A DNA stretch of 64,000 nucleotides from Alteromonas sp. MMG017 (GCF_018100795.1 NZ_JAGJDY010000006.1:1-64000), one strand, 5' to 3'; positions 45,236 through 55,716 are shown, counted from the stretch's first letter. Numbers and translations are program-made. Notes: generated by a model not told the origin, from the sequence alone.

Positions 45236-46624
45236 GTGCCCATTCAGATTAAAGAAGTCGAGTTTTCTGTGCAGCAATTAAATTCAAGTAGCCAACCTAA
45301 GCCAAACCCAATGGGTCTAACTCCCATCTTATTATTTGTTGTTCTGGTGGTAGCTACAGGCCTTATTACTAACGATATTACCGCTATGCCTATATTGGTA
45401 GCGTTCTTTATTAGTGCTGGTTACGGCCTATGCCTAAACCCTAAAGGCGAAAAGGTAAGCTTCTCAGAAAAAGTACAAACGTTTTGCAAAGGCGGCGGCG
45501 ATAAAAATATCATTCTACTGGTACTGATATTCCTTCTTGCTGGCGCTTTTTACGCGGTCACTATCGATATTGGTGCACGGGATGCGACGGTAAATATGGC
45601 ACTACAATTTGTTCCCACGGCCATGATATTGCCCGGACTATTTTTGATTTGCTGCTTTATCTCGTTTGCCATGGGGACTTCAATGGGAACCATTACTGCG
45701 CTTTCACCCATAGGGGCAGGGCTGGCAAATAGCTTAGGCTTGCCGGTTGAGCTAGCCCTTGGCGTAGTAGTAGGCGGCGCTATGTTTGGTGATAACTTGT
45801 CGTTTGTTTCAGACACCACAATTGCGGCCACCCGAACCCAAGGTGTACAGCTTAAAGATAAATTTCGTGCAAACTTGATGGTAGCGTTACCAGCTTGCCT
45901 AGCCACCATGGTACTGCTGTTAGTCTTTGTCGATGTAGATACCTCTGAGCTTATCGAAACCAAAGATTACGATGTATGGCGCATATTGCCGTACTTATTC
46001 ATTATTGGCTTTGCGTTAACCGGTTTTAACGTTATTACTGTGTTGGCAGTGGGTATTGCCAGTGCCTGTGTGGTTGGATTGCTTCAAGGTAGTTTCACTG
46101 TGCTTACCATGATGCATAGCATTCAAAAAGGCATGGGATGGATGCAAGACTTAGCCATGATTGCTATTACCATTGGCGGTATTGTGGCCTTGATGCACGC
46201 GAACGGCGGAATTACTTGGCTGATTAACCGTTTAACCAAACGTGTTACCAGCAAAAAAGGCGCAGAGTTTAGTATTGCTGGCTTGGTCAGCTTTTTAGAT
46301 ATTACTACCGCTAACAACACTATTGCCATCGTTACCGCAGGGCCCATTGCGAGCGATTTAAATGAAAAGTACGGGGTAGATCCTCGTCGTACTGCATCAC
46401 TACTCGATATTTTTTCTTGTAGCTTTCAAGGGCTAGTGCCTTATGGTGCGCAGTTATTAAGCGCTGCTGCCGTAGTAGGTATTTCGCCACTAGCCATTAC
46501 ACCTTATTGCTGGTACCCCATGCTTATATTCGTTTTTGGCTTACTGGCAATATGGTTTAACTTCCCTACGTTTGAACAGAAAAATGACGATGAATTAACA
46601 GGCGCATCGGCCGCCGTGAAATAG
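45236..46624 (+). CDS. NhaC-family Na+/H+ antiporter
   Basis: A 462-residue membrane protein with about 11-12 spans. GTSMGTITALSPIGAGLANSLG and GAMFGDNLSFVSDTTIAATRTQG match the NhaC family's conserved charged-residue helices. It would exchange sodium for protons and suits a marine organism. The GTG at 45236 has no clear ribosome site; a GTG at 45269 is an alternative giving 451 residues. Confidence 0.9.
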   Translation: MPIQIKEVEFSVQQLNSSSQPKPNPMGLTPILLFVVLVVATGLITNDITAMPILVAFFISAGYGLCLNPKGEKVSFSEKVQTFCKGGGDKNIILLVLIFLLAGAFYAVTIDIGARDATVNMALQFVPTAMILPGLFLICCFISFAMGTSMGTITALSPIGAGLANSLGLPVELALGVVVGGAMFGDNLSFVSDTTIAATRTQGVQLKDKFRANLMVALPACLATMVLLLVFVDVDTSELIETKDYDVWRILPYLFIIGFALTGFNVITVLAVGIASACVVGLLQGSFTVLTMMHSIQKGMGWMQDLAMIAITIGGIVALMHANGGITWLINRLTKRVTSKKGAEFSIAGLVSFLDITTANNTIAIVTAGPIASDLNEKYGVDPRRTASLLDIFSCSFQGLVPYGAQLLSAAAVVGISPLAITPYCWYPMLIFVFGLLAIWFNFPTFEQKNDDELTGASAAVK

Positions 46625-47001
46625 CGCTTATTCAGCGTTGTTGTGTTCAGCACAAACTAAGTATGTATATCACCTGTCTTTGCCTAGGGGTATTAACGAT
46701 TGGTAACTCAAACCACTTGTTAATACCTGCAGCAATAGCGATGGTTACATCGGTAATTAACGCAAGTAAACATCGCTTCGTTGTTATTTTAATAGAGTAA
46801 ATATCCAGTTCGTATCACTATGCTATATGCTACGGTGATTAGCGGTGGAAATTTAACGTAACTTCTTCTAGGATCGACCTCCGCTGTTTAGCCGTATATA
46901 AAAACGCAGGCTGTTTTAACAGTAATGGCCAACAGTTCGTTTCGCTATTAAGCACCGTAAGTACAGATAGTACAGATCGTATCAAAATGTAGGATGGTAA
47001 A
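46625..47001. other. 377-base intergenic region, no recognised gene
   Basis: Between nhaC and hrpA. It contains no ORF or RNA structure I can support. A CTGTTTTAACAG-type short dyad lies near 46911 and is too short for a LexA box (the spacing is 4, not 8). Confidence 0.4.
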
Positions 47002-50000
47002 TTGTCTTCACCTAACGCGCCTTCGTCGCCTGTCGCTTTTCATATTAAACCGCTTTATACACAACTCGATGATTGTCTGTCGGCGGATAAATTCCCTTTA
47101 AAACGGCGTATTCAGCAGTTCGCGAAGCAGCTTAATAGCGGTGAAAAAGTAAAGAATACTAACCACAGCGATGCTTCTGGCGATAGCCCGCAAAGCAAAT
47201 TAGTCACTCGATACGAGAAACTTGCTAACGATATTCAAGCATCAAAAGATAAGCGTGCGTTTAGGCTGAAGAATTTACCAGAAGTTACCTATCCGCCGCT
47301 GCCGGTGAGCGATAAAAAAGACGACATAAAAGCTGCTATTGCCGCAAATCAGGTGGTGATTGTCGCGGGTGAGACTGGCTCGGGTAAGACTACCCAGTTA
47401 CCGAAAATATGCTTAGAGCTTGGCCGTGGAGTCAGCGGCATGATTGCCCATACTCAGCCACGCCGATTGGCTGCACGCAGTGTGGCTACCCGTATTGCTG
47501 AAGAGCTCAATACCCCCTTAGGTGAAAAGGTTGGTTTTAAAATTCGTTTTAGTGATCAGGTCAGCGAGCGAAGCTACGTAAAACTAATGACAGACGGTAT
47601 GTTGCTGGCAGAAATGCAAAACGACCGGTTTTTAAATCAATACGACACCATTATTATTGATGAAGCCCACGAACGCAGCTTAAACATCGACTTCTTACTG
47701 GGTTATTTAAGGCAGTTATTAGACAAGCGCCCTGAACTTAAACTGATTATCACCTCGGCCACTATCGACCCTGAACGTTTCTCGAAGCACTTTAATAACG
47801 CGCCTATTATTGAAGTGAGTGGACGTACGTATCCGGTAGAAATTCGCTACCATAGCCCTGAAGACAATGAGAATGATACCGACCAAACCGATGCTATTGT
47901 AGGTGCGGTTGATGAGCTATTAACCGAGAAACCGGGCGATATTTTGGTGTTCTTAAGTGGTGAGCGGGAAATTCGCGACACCCAAGATGCCTTAATGCGC
48001 AGGCAATACCGAAACACGGAAATTGTGCCTTTGTATGCGCGGCTTTCCGCCGCTGAACAAAATCGTATTTTCCAGTCTCACACCGGTAGGCGCATTGTGC
48101 TGTCTACCAACGTGGCAGAAACTTCGTTAACTGTGCCGGGCATTAAGTATGTTATCGACCCTGGTGTGGCCCGTATTTCTCGCTATAGCGCCCGTAGTAA
48201 AGTACAGCGGTTGCCTATAGAGGCTATATCGCAAGCCTCTGCAAATCAGCGAGCTGGGCGATGCGGCCGTGTGTCAGACGGTATCTGTATTCGTTTGTAC
48301 AGTGAAGATGATTACCTTGGCCGCCCAGAATTTACCGACCCAGAAATACTGCGTACTAATTTGGCCTCGGTTATTTTGCAAATGCTTGCGTTGGGGTTAG
48401 GGGATATAGCCGATTTTCCTTTTGTTCAGCCGCCAGATAACCGCAACATCAATGACGGGTTTAGGTTGCTAGAAGAAATTCAGGCCATCGTGAAACAGAA
48501 AGGCCGTATGCAGCTTACTAAAATGGGCAGGCAGATTGCTCGTTTACCTATCGATCCTCGTTACGCCCGCATGGTGGTGGAAGCACAGCGCACCAACGCG
48601 TTGATGGAAGTCATGGTTATTGCTGCAGGGTTATCTATTCAAGACCCTCGCGAGCGGCCACAAGATAAACGCCAACAGGCGGATGAAAAGCACAGCGAAT
48701 ATACCGATAAAGATTCAGATTTTATTAGTTTGTATAACCTGTGGGACGCCTTTAAAGCGCAGCAAAATGAATTAAGCCAAAATCATCTTCGTAAATGGTG
48801 TAAGAGCCAATTTATCAACTACCTGCGTATGCGCGAATGGCAAGACATTGTTAGCCAACTTAAAAAGTCGGTGGCCGAATTGGGCTTTGGTATTGTGAAA
48901 AACGAGCCAGATTATCAAGCAATCCACGAAGCAATTGCCAGTGGATTGCTATCGCATATTGGTTTTAAAGATAAAGACAGAGAATACTTAGGCTCGCGTA
49001 ATACCCGCTTTATGATCTTCCCAGGCTCTGGGCTTTCTAAGTCGCAGCCTAAATGGGTAATGGCGGCTGAATTAGTGGAAACCTCTAAGCTATTCGCCCG
49101 CATGGTAGCGAAAATTGACCCCGCTTGGATAGAGTCGTTGGCTGGGCATGTTAGTCAGCACAGTTATTCAGAGCCTCACTGGTCGAAAAAACGCGGCGCC
49201 GTTATCGCGTTTGAAAAAGTGACCTTGTTTGGCTTACCCATAGTGATGAAACGAGCCAAAGTGTATAGCTTAATTGACCCACCGGTATGCCACGAACTCT
49301 TTATTCGCGAAGGCTTAGTTGAAGGTAACACGCGGCTTAACTTTGGTTTCTTAAAAGAAAACCAAGCCTTGCTTGAACAAGCCGATGAGTTTGAACAAAA
49401 GACCCGACGCCGAGATCTTTTGGTTGATGATGACGAACTGGTACGTTTTTATGCCTCGCGCATTCCGGTAGAAGCCAACAACGAAGCCGCATTTAAGAAA
49501 TGGTATAAAAACCAAGAGGCTTCAGCCAAGCAAGCTGGCGGTGAAAAGTCGGGTGCCAAAAAGTCGAGTGTTAACAAGATAAGCGACGTACTTACTTTTA
49601 CCGAAGATGACGTGTATCGCCAACAGCCTGGCCAAGCCATAGAGAACGCGTTTCCTGATGCGTGGCGACAGGGCAACATCACCATGGGGCTTCGTTATCA
49701 TTTCGAGCCGAATGCGGATGACGATGGGGTTAGCGTTATTATTCCTTTGCCGGTACTTAACCAAGTAGAAAACATTGGCTTTGATTGGCAAGTGGCAGGG
49801 CTAAGGCATGAGCGCATAGTATCGATGATCAGAACCTTGCCAAAGCGTTTGCGCCGTAACTTTGTACCTGCGCCTAACTTTGCTGATGCCTGTATTGCCG
49901 ATATCAGCGAAACGGATAAAAACGGCCGTCCAGTAAGCCTGGTAGAGGCCGTTACCGCCAAGCTTCGTAAAATGACAGGTATTACCGTAGAGGAAGACGA

Positions 50001-51030
50001 GTGGAACTTGTCGCAGCTTGATAGGCACCTAATCATGCACTTTACGGTAGTGAACGATAAAGGCGATACCATCGCCCGTTCTGACGATTTACACGCCCTA
50101 AAACAGCAATGTGCTGGGCAAGTGAAGGAAACTTTTGAAAAAGCAGCCACGCCAGAACTTGAGCGAAGTGGTATCGAAAGCTGGGACTTCGACACCTTAC
50201 CAACCACTTTTGCCCAAAAGATGGGAGGCTTTGAAGTGCAAGCTTTCCCTGCATTGGTAGAGAAGGGCGACAAGGTAGATATTGCCCTTATCGACGAGCC
50301 TGAAAAAGCGCAATCTATGCACCGAAAAGGCGTGAACGTGTTGATTAAAAACGCCATGCCGTCGCCACTTAATTACTTGCAAAGTAAGCTGCCCAATAAA
50401 GCGAAGTTAGGACTTTACTTCAATCCATTTGGGCAAATTAAAGCGCTTATTGATGATTGTATTTTTGCCGGTATAGACGCGCTGGTGGGGGAATACTGTG
50501 AAAAACACAGTACAGATATTCGTAGCAAAGCTGATTTTGATGCCTGCGTAGAGATAGTGCGCGCAGAAATTAACGACAAAGTACTCGAAATAGCCAAGCA
50601 GGTAGAGCAGGGCTTGACCCTTGCTCATCAATGCCAAAAACAAATGAAAGGGAATGTGCCCCTTAACATGATAAACGCATTGGGCGATTGCAAAGGACAT
50701 CTTTCAAGCTTAGTGTTCCCGGGGTTTGTATCTGATATTGGTGAAGCACGTCTTAACGATTGGAACCGTTATATTAAAGGCTTATCTCGTCGTTTAGAGA
50801 AACTACCAATTGATCCGAACAAAGACAGAATGCATCAACTCACGGTAGAAAAAGCATTAAGTGAGTGGGAGAAAGCCTGTGGTAAATACCCGAAAGGCAA
50901 AGTACCACAAGCGTTATTGAATACACGTTGGATGATTGAAGAATTAAGGGTGTCTTTATTTGCGCAAGCATTAGGGACGGCTTACCCCATATCAGCTAAG
51001 CGTATCTCACTGTTTTTAGCTGATTTCTAA
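47002..51030 (+). CDS. hrpA: ATP-dependent RNA helicase HrpA
   Basis: A 1342-residue DEAH-box helicase, the usual length for HrpA. Visible: Walker A GETGSGKTTQ (about 123-132), DEAH at 220-223, SAT in TSATIDPERF, QRAGRCGRVSDG, and the long HrpA-specific C-terminal region (RYHFEPNADDDGVSVIIPLPVLNQ). It unwinds RNA in translation/mRNA handling. The TTG at 47002 is used, with AGGATGG about 8 bases upstream. The gene is a single transcription unit. Confidence 0.95.
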   Translation: MSSPNAPSSPVAFHIKPLYTQLDDCLSADKFPLKRRIQQFAKQLNSGEKVKNTNHSDASGDSPQSKLVTRYEKLANDIQASKDKRAFRLKNLPEVTYPPLPVSDKKDDIKAAIAANQVVIVAGETGSGKTTQLPKICLELGRGVSGMIAHTQPRRLAARSVATRIAEELNTPLGEKVGFKIRFSDQVSERSYVKLMTDGMLLAEMQNDRFLNQYDTIIIDEAHERSLNIDFLLGYLRQLLDKRPELKLIITSATIDPERFSKHFNNAPIIEVSGRTYPVEIRYHSPEDNENDTDQTDAIVGAVDELLTEKPGDILVFLSGEREIRDTQDALMRRQYRNTEIVPLYARLSAAEQNRIFQSHTGRRIVLSTNVAETSLTVPGIKYVIDPGVARISRYSARSKVQRLPIEAISQASANQRAGRCGRVSDGICIRLYSEDDYLGRPEFTDPEILRTNLASVILQMLALGLGDIADFPFVQPPDNRNINDGFRLLEEIQAIVKQKGRMQLTKMGRQIARLPIDPRYARMVVEAQRTNALMEVMVIAAGLSIQDPRERPQDKRQQADEKHSEYTDKDSDFISLYNLWDAFKAQQNELSQNHLRKWCKSQFINYLRMREWQDIVSQLKKSVAELGFGIVKNEPDYQAIHEAIASGLLSHIGFKDKDREYLGSRNTRFMIFPGSGLSKSQPKWVMAAELVETSKLFARMVAKIDPAWIESLAGHVSQHSYSEPHWSKKRGAVIAFEKVTLFGLPIVMKRAKVYSLIDPPVCHELFIREGLVEGNTRLNFGFLKENQALLEQADEFEQKTRRRDLLVDDDELVRFYASRIPVEANNEAAFKKWYKNQEASAKQAGGEKSGAKKSSVNKISDVLTFTEDDVYRQQPGQAIENAFPDAWRQGNITMGLRYHFEPNADDDGVSVIIPLPVLNQVENIGFDWQVAGLRHERIVSMIRTLPKRLRRNFVPAPNFADACIADISETDKNGRPVSLVEAVTAKLRKMTGITVEEDEWNLSQLDRHLIMHFTVVNDKGDTIARSDDLHALKQQCAGQVKETFEKAATPELERSGIESWDFDTLPTTFAQKMGGFEVQAFPALVEKGDKVDIALIDEPEKAQSMHRKGVNVLIKNAMPSPLNYLQSKLPNKAKLGLYFNPFGQIKALIDDCIFAGIDALVGEYCEKHSTDIRSKADFDACVEIVRAEINDKVLEIAKQVEQGLTLAHQCQKQMKGNVPLNMINALGDCKGHLSSLVFPGFVSDIGEARLNDWNRYIKGLSRRLEKLPIDPNKDRMHQLTVEKALSEWEKACGKYPKGKVPQALLNTRWMIEELRVSLFAQALGTAYPISAKRISLFLADF

Positions 51031-51188
51031 GTGGAAAACTAAGCACCTTGGTTATTTTCCCAAACAACAGGAAATAATTTTCTAAATATAATCGGACAAT
51101 TCTTGGTCAGTCTGATTGACAAGCGGCCTACCTCGCCCTATAACAGGTAGAGCAACATGTGGTTTGAATACGTAGCGGAGATGTAGAA

Positions 51189-51491
51189 ATGTTGGGATAC
51201 GACGATAAGCGAAACTTTTTCAGGATGATGGTTAATTCGCCTTGTCAGTTACAGGTTACTGATGATGAATCGAGCCGCACTATGCAAGCGATGTGTAAAG
51301 ACATAAGCGCAACGGGCATGTCTTTAGAAGTTGATGAACCCTCATTAGAAATTGGTACGCAAGTTAGCGTTGCCATAGATTCCCCAAGCTCTCAAGTGCC
51401 TTCATTAGCAGCTATTGCTACTGTGGTTCGCTGTGAGCCAGACACAGAATCTAGCTGTTTGATTGGGGTTGAAATCTCAGAAATGAAATAA
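51189..51491 (+). CDS. PilZ-domain protein
   Basis: A 100-residue single PilZ domain. The c-di-GMP-binding motifs are present: RNFFR near the N-terminus (RxxxR) and DISATGM (D/NxSxxG). It is a candidate c-di-GMP effector for the GGDEF/EAL proteins in this window. GGAG lies about 9 bases before the ATG. It is followed by a hairpin at 51535-51560. Confidence 0.88.
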   Translation: MLGYDDKRNFFRMMVNSPCQLQVTDDESSRTMQAMCKDISATGMSLEVDEPSLEIGTQVSVAIDSPSSQVPSLAAIATVVRCEPDTESSCLIGVEISEMK

Positions 51492-51534
51492 GCTGCATAA
51501 GGGCTTTCGCAAGCCTAAGCTTATTTATTATTTG

Positions 51535-51560
51535 TGACTCACGAACTTTCTCGTGAGTCA
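51535..51560 (+). terminator. Hairpin after the PilZ gene
   Basis: A perfect 10-bp stem TGACTCACGA/TCGTGAGTCA with a 6-base loop, 44 bases after the PilZ stop. The following sequence (GGCTAGCTTTGC) lacks a good T run, so termination is possible but not strong. The rest of the 440-base gap to DUF2061 (51561-51931) holds no gene I can support. Confidence 0.55.
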
Positions 51561-51931
51561 GGCTAGCTTTGCTTCACGCTGCTACTTCTAACTAATTACA
51601 GCCACTCATAGATAGGCTTCTAGCCGTCATTTTTCCGACTCCTTCTGCAATATGCTTCATGCGCTTTAATATTTCAGTGACTTCACTCGCTGATTTCTCT
51701 CATTAATGTTTCTCGCTTACGTCTATCACTAAAATACCCGCAGCGACATGTGCCACTATTTTTGAAACCTACAAAGCAATTTTTTAAATCTACTTTTCCA
51801 TATTAACTCTTTCATAATAGGGAAATCGAATAAGTCGATGGCATGCTTCGTAAAAATCAATTGTCTTTAATGTTTCTAATCGATAATAATTCTCATTAAC
51901 GATTCGAGACAAACTTATTAGGTAACTCATT

Positions 51932-52186
51932 ATGAAAAAGACAATCACTTTTGCGTGTATGCACTTCACCGTCGCTTTTACAGTGGCATATTTATTAACC
52001 GGCAGTGTAGTAGTGGGTGGGGCTGTAGCCTTAGTCGAGCCAGCGGTGAACACTGTAGTTTTTTATTTCCACGAGCGAGTCTGGAAGAAATTTGAGAGCC
52101 AGTCTAAAGACCAAGCTAGCGAGCAGCAATTAAGTAGACGTTCTGAGCAGACTTTTGCTTCAAATGAGATGACATTGGCATCGTAA
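51932..52186 (+). CDS. DUF2061 small membrane protein
   Basis: An 84-residue protein with two membrane segments, of the DUF2061 family: KKTITFACMHFTVAFTVAYLLTGS then EPAVNTVVFYFHERVWKKF, the conserved HErvW motif. The hydrophilic tail is variable. AGGTAA precedes the ATG at 51932. Function unknown. Confidence 0.75.
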   Translation: MKKTITFACMHFTVAFTVAYLLTGSVVVGGAVALVEPAVNTVVFYFHERVWKKFESQSKDQASEQQLSRRSEQTFASNEMTLAS

Positions 52187-52221
52187 GCGTTTGCTAAGTT
52201 TGCCTCTTATTTGAATTTTTG

Positions 52222-52289
52222 AAAAACGTGGCGCTAACGGTGAGTTAAGTTTAATTACACTTAATAAAACCTTAGCGCCGCGTTTTTTT
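52222..52289. terminator. Long-loop bidirectional terminator between DUF2061 and rlmI
   Basis: AACGTGGCGCTAA pairs with TTAGCGCCGCGTT (one G-T wobble) across a 34-base loop, with A5 before and T7 after. Either convergent transcript could end here. Confidence 0.7.
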
Positions 52290-52393
52290 ATGCAAAATGA
52301 ATTAAACAAAAAGCCTGTATTAATTTGCTTGTTTGTTTACCTGTTTCTTTATTTGTTACTGTTACTAAATTAATTGTAAAACTACGCATGATA

Positions 52394-53587
52394 TTACAGG
52401 TCAGTCACTTCGCAAACTAAACCCTTTAAGTAATACCCTTCAGGGTAGCTGCCAATCACCGGGTGATCGGTGGCTTGATTCAGTCGAGCAATAATCTTAA
52501 TGGTTCTTCCTGCATCCAATGCGGCATCAGCCACTATTTTTTGGAAAAGGTCGGCTGGCATTAGGCCAGAGCAGCTAAAAGTAAGCAGTAATCCACCATT
52601 TCTCACCGCATGAATACCGTACAGGTTAATATCTTTATAACCTCGTGCGGCACGAGTAAGTGATGCTTTGTTATCGATGAACTTGGGTGGATCGAGGATA
52701 ACCATATCAAACTGGTCGCCACGTTCGTGGTATTCACGCAACTGCTTGAATACATCTTTTTTAACGTAATGACTTTTGCTTTCATCTAAACCATTTAACG
52801 CCACATGCTGCTTAGCAAGGTCAAGGGCTGGCTGAGACACATCCACATTAGTAACTGATTTAGCACCGCCTTGTAATGCATAACAAGAAAAGGTACCGGT
52901 ATAGCTGAAGCAATTAAGCACGTCAGCGTCTTTGGCATAATGTGCAGCGGCAGCTCGGCTATCTCGTTGATCAAGATAAAAGCCCGTTTTGTGGCCGTTC
53001 TCAATATCAACAACAATAGAAAGCCCATTTTCTTTTACTGTAACTTGCATGGGGGGCTCGCCGCTCACCACGCCGGTCACTGGCTCCAAGCCTTCTTTTT
53101 TGCGCACATCAACGTCGCTTCGCTCATAAACATGAGTGCCGGGCTTCAACTTGTTTATTGCCCACACAATTTTATCACGGTGTTTTTCAGCGCCAGCGCT
53201 TAGCAATTGCAGCACGGCTACGTTGTCATACAAATCTATGGTAACGCCAGGAAGGCCATCACTTTCAGACGCTATCCAACGAAAAGCATTGGTAACTTCT
53301 GGGTCAAATAAACGGGTGCGTAATTTGAGCGCTATTTCCATGCGGCGTAAAAAGAAGGCGTTATCAATACTTTCTTCTTTGCTAAAGGTCCACATGCGCA
53401 CTCGAATTTGCGAAGTGGGAGAGTAGGCTCCCCGACCTAACCAGTCACCTTCTGAATCGAATACATCAACGGTGTCACCACTGCGCCCTCTACCTTTTAG
53501 CTCTGCCACGGCGCTTTCAAACACCCAAGGGTGGCGACGACGAAGGGATTTATCTCTATTAGGATGCAATATAACTTGTGATGACAT
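52394..53587 (-). CDS. rlmI: 23S rRNA m5C1962 methyltransferase RlmI
   Basis: A 397-residue enzyme, from the ATG at 53587 to match the family start (SSQVILHPNRDKSLRRRHPWVF). The N-terminal PUA domain is followed by the methyltransferase core with NCFSYTGTFSCYALQGGAKSVTNVDVS (SAM motif), MVILDPPKFIDNK (motif IV) and FSCSG. It methylates C1962 of 23S rRNA. The frame runs up to 53668, reading 17-bp repeats (53640-53743) as an N-terminal extension, which I reject. Confidence 0.9.
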   Translation of the reverse strand: MSSQVILHPNRDKSLRRRHPWVFESAVAELKGRGRSGDTVDVFDSEGDWLGRGAYSPTSQIRVRMWTFSKEESIDNAFFLRRMEIALKLRTRLFDPEVTNAFRWIASESDGLPGVTIDLYDNVAVLQLLSAGAEKHRDKIVWAINKLKPGTHVYERSDVDVRKKEGLEPVTGVVSGEPPMQVTVKENGLSIVVDIENGHKTGFYLDQRDSRAAAAHYAKDADVLNCFSYTGTFSCYALQGGAKSVTNVDVSQPALDLAKQHVALNGLDESKSHYVKKDVFKQLREYHERGDQFDMVILDPPKFIDNKASLTRAARGYKDINLYGIHAVRNGGLLLTFSCSGLMPADLFQKIVADAALDAGRTIKIIARLNQATDHPVIGSYPEGYYLKGLVCEVTDL

Positions 53588-53639
53588 GAAACGTACTCTA
53601 TTTCTTGAATTAGCTAGGAAGTGGGTATTGCATAGGGAA

Positions 53640-53743
53640 GCCTTTAGCCATAAAGAGCCTTTAGCCAAATAAAGCCCTTAGCCAAATAAAGCCCTTAGCC
53701 AAATAAAGCCTTTAGCCAAATAAAAGCCTTTAGCCAAATAAAC
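53640..53743 (+). repeat. 17-bp minisatellite upstream of rlmI (6 units)
   Basis: Six head-to-tail copies of GCCYTTAGCCAAATAAA, at 53640, 53657, 53674, 53691, 53708 and 53726; the first is diverged and the last two are 18 bases. It begins 53 bases upstream of the rlmI ATG, on its promoter side. Copy-number change would shift the promoter or leader of rlmI. Confidence 0.88.
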
Positions 53744-54131
53744 TGCCCTTGCAACCACACGTAAGCGGCGGGCGAAGTATAGCGATAAAGCGGTGGCTAT
53801 GCGAATGATTAGCAAGTTTACCGCGTTGAAGGTAAGTATTTTACAAGTTATGAAAGTAAGTTTGTTGGGCAAGCGCAGCTGTTAGATTAAACGCAGCGTT
53901 ATAGCTATCTATTGGTAATCTTGAGTTTTGTTTCATAAACCTTAGGTTACATTGGGTTAAACCAATTTTGCGTAATAAGCGGTATGCTAGGTTTACGATG
54001 CTAAAAATGCCAACGCATTTATGCACTAAAACGTATCGGCCACGTAATCATAGGTTAACGTGTCAAATGCTATCACTAACGTGCACAAACACACTGCACC
54101 TGCTGTGAAAGTTTAATAAAAGAGGATACTA
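53744..54131. other. Divergent intergenic region rlmI / quinone oxidoreductase
   Basis: 388 bases with no gene I can support. ORFs here are short and lack ribosome sites. It presumably holds the promoter of the oxidoreductase. Confidence 0.4.
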
Positions 54132-55109
54132 ATGCAATTTGTAAACTTCGAAAAAGGCTGTGCACCAGAAGGCCTCACAATCGCAGAGGTTGATGCCCCC
54201 GTACTTACCGACGATAAAGTGCTAGTGCAAGTATACGCCTTTGGTGTGAATCGAGCCGATACACTACAACGACAAGGGCACTATCCACCACCACCTGGTG
54301 AAAGTGAGATTCTGGGGCTGGAAGTCGCCGGGCAGGTTATAGAGGTAGGCGCTGCCGTCAGTGAATGGAAAGTGGGTGACAAAGTCTTTGGGTTGGTTGC
54401 TGGAGGCGGCTATGCACAACAAGTTGCTGTTAATCCGCATCATTTAATGCGGGTTCCAGAGAATATGGCGTATAGCACGGCGGCCGGACTTGCCGAGGTG
54501 TTTCTTACTGCATTTCAATGCTTGCGCTTAATCTCCAATGTTAAACCAGCAGAGCGGGTACTCATTCACGGTGGTGCCAGTGGTGTGGGGCTAGCCGCCA
54601 CCCAGCTTTGTCATTATTGGGGAGTAGAAAGTGCAGTTACCGCGTCTTCCAAAGAAAAGTTAGCTCAGTGCAAACAAAACGGCGCTAACCTACTGATAAA
54701 CTATAAAGATAAAAACTTTGCTGAAGAGATAAAAGCGAGTTGGCCACAAGGCGTTAACATGGTGCTTGATATGGTAGGTGGCGATTATTTAAATCGGAAC
54801 CTTCAAATAATAAAGCGCGACGGTATTGTGGTTTACCTTGCCATGTTAGCGGGTCGATATGCCGACAACCTCGATATGGCATTAATGTTGGGCAAGCGAG
54901 CCAGAATACAAGGTACTACGCTGCGCAACAGAACAGATGAGTACAAAAGCACGCTTGTTAGTGACTTTTCGACAACCTGTTTACCTGCGTTTACCTCAGG
55001 CGAGCTTAGTGTAAACATTGATACGGTATACGCCATTGATGATGTCGCGAAATCTCACGCGCGTTTAGAGAGTAACGACACGCAGGGCAAAATAGTTGTA
55101 GAGTGGTAA
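54132..55109 (+). CDS. Zinc-independent quinone oxidoreductase (MDR superfamily)
   Basis: A 325-residue medium-chain dehydrogenase of the quinone oxidoreductase (PIG3/QOR) group: GVNRADTLQRQGHYPPPPG, GLEVAGQVIEVG, and the NADPH fold HGGASGVGLAATQL. The zinc-binding cysteines are absent. It likely reduces quinones or reactive enones. GAGGATACTA precedes the ATG at 54132. A long-stem terminator follows. Confidence 0.88.
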   Translation: MQFVNFEKGCAPEGLTIAEVDAPVLTDDKVLVQVYAFGVNRADTLQRQGHYPPPPGESEILGLEVAGQVIEVGAAVSEWKVGDKVFGLVAGGGYAQQVAVNPHHLMRVPENMAYSTAAGLAEVFLTAFQCLRLISNVKPAERVLIHGGASGVGLAATQLCHYWGVESAVTASSKEKLAQCKQNGANLLINYKDKNFAEEIKASWPQGVNMVLDMVGGDYLNRNLQIIKRDGIVVYLAMLAGRYADNLDMALMLGKRARIQGTTLRNRTDEYKSTLVSDFSTTCLPAFTSGELSVNIDTVYAIDDVAKSHARLESNDTQGKIVVEW

Positions 55110-55171
55110 TTGCTAAGCGGCAATTGCTGAGCGGTAAATAGAAGCGAAAGAATAGACAGAATTTGACGTTA

Positions 55172-55203
55172 TAAGAGAAAAGGCGGTATCGCCTTTTCTC
55201 TTA
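55172..55203. terminator. Terminator between the oxidoreductase and rnhA
   Basis: A 14-bp perfect stem TAAGAGAAAAGGCG/CGCCTTTTCTCTTA with a 4-base GTAT loop. It ends the plus-strand transcript and could serve the convergent rnhA as well. Confidence 0.85.
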
Positions 55204-55248
55204 AAGCACAAAGCCATTAACTTTTTAAAGCTATTGAGCGCAAAGCCA

Positions 55249-55716
55249 TTAGCCTACAAAGCCACTGTCTGGCGTTGTTGGCTTGGCTTCTGCCGCGCCG
55301 CGGGCTAAATCATCGCAGCGTTCATTTTCAGGGTGGCCAGAGTGGCCCTTCACCCAATGCCAATTAATTTTATGCTTGCTAACCGCTTCATCAAGACGTT
55401 TCCAAAGGTCGGCATTTTTCACCGCTTTTTTGTCTGAAGTACGCCAGCCGTTCTTACGCCAGTTATGGATCCATTGATTGATACCGTTTTTCACATACTG
55501 GCTATCTGTCGTCAATTCCACATTGCAGGGCTCAGTTAAGCTGTTTAATGCTTCAATAGGCGCCATTAATTCCATACGATTATTGGTAGTATGGGCAAAC
55601 CCGCCGCTAAGCTCTTTGCGGTGACTGTTATAAACGAGTACAGCGCCGTAGCCGCCTGGGCCTGGGTTTCCAAGGCATGAGCCATCAGTAAAAATGTGAA
55701 TGGTTTTTTGAGCCAC
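55249..55716 (-). CDS. rnhA: Ribonuclease HI
   Basis: A 155-residue RNase HI with catalytic D11 ([16 protein letters not shown]), E49 (NNRMEL), D71 (TTDSQYV) and the C-terminal CDDLAR aspartate. It removes RNA from RNA/DNA hybrids. The start is a GTG at 55716 with AAGGA nine bases upstream. It is divergent from dnaQ, the arrangement also seen in enterobacteria. Confidence 0.96.
   Translation of the reverse strand: MAQKTIHIFTDGSCLGNPGPGGYGAVLVYNSHRKELSGGFAHTTNNRMELMAPIEALNSLTEPCNVELTTDSQYVKNGINQWIHNWRKNGWRTSDKKAVKNADLWKRLDEAVSKHKINWHWVKGHSGHPENERCDDLARGAAEAKPTTPDSGFVG

Noticed and set aside
53678..53872. Short ORF reading the 17-bp repeats
   Set aside because: Low-complexity repeated peptide with no ribosome site; a by-product of the minisatellite.
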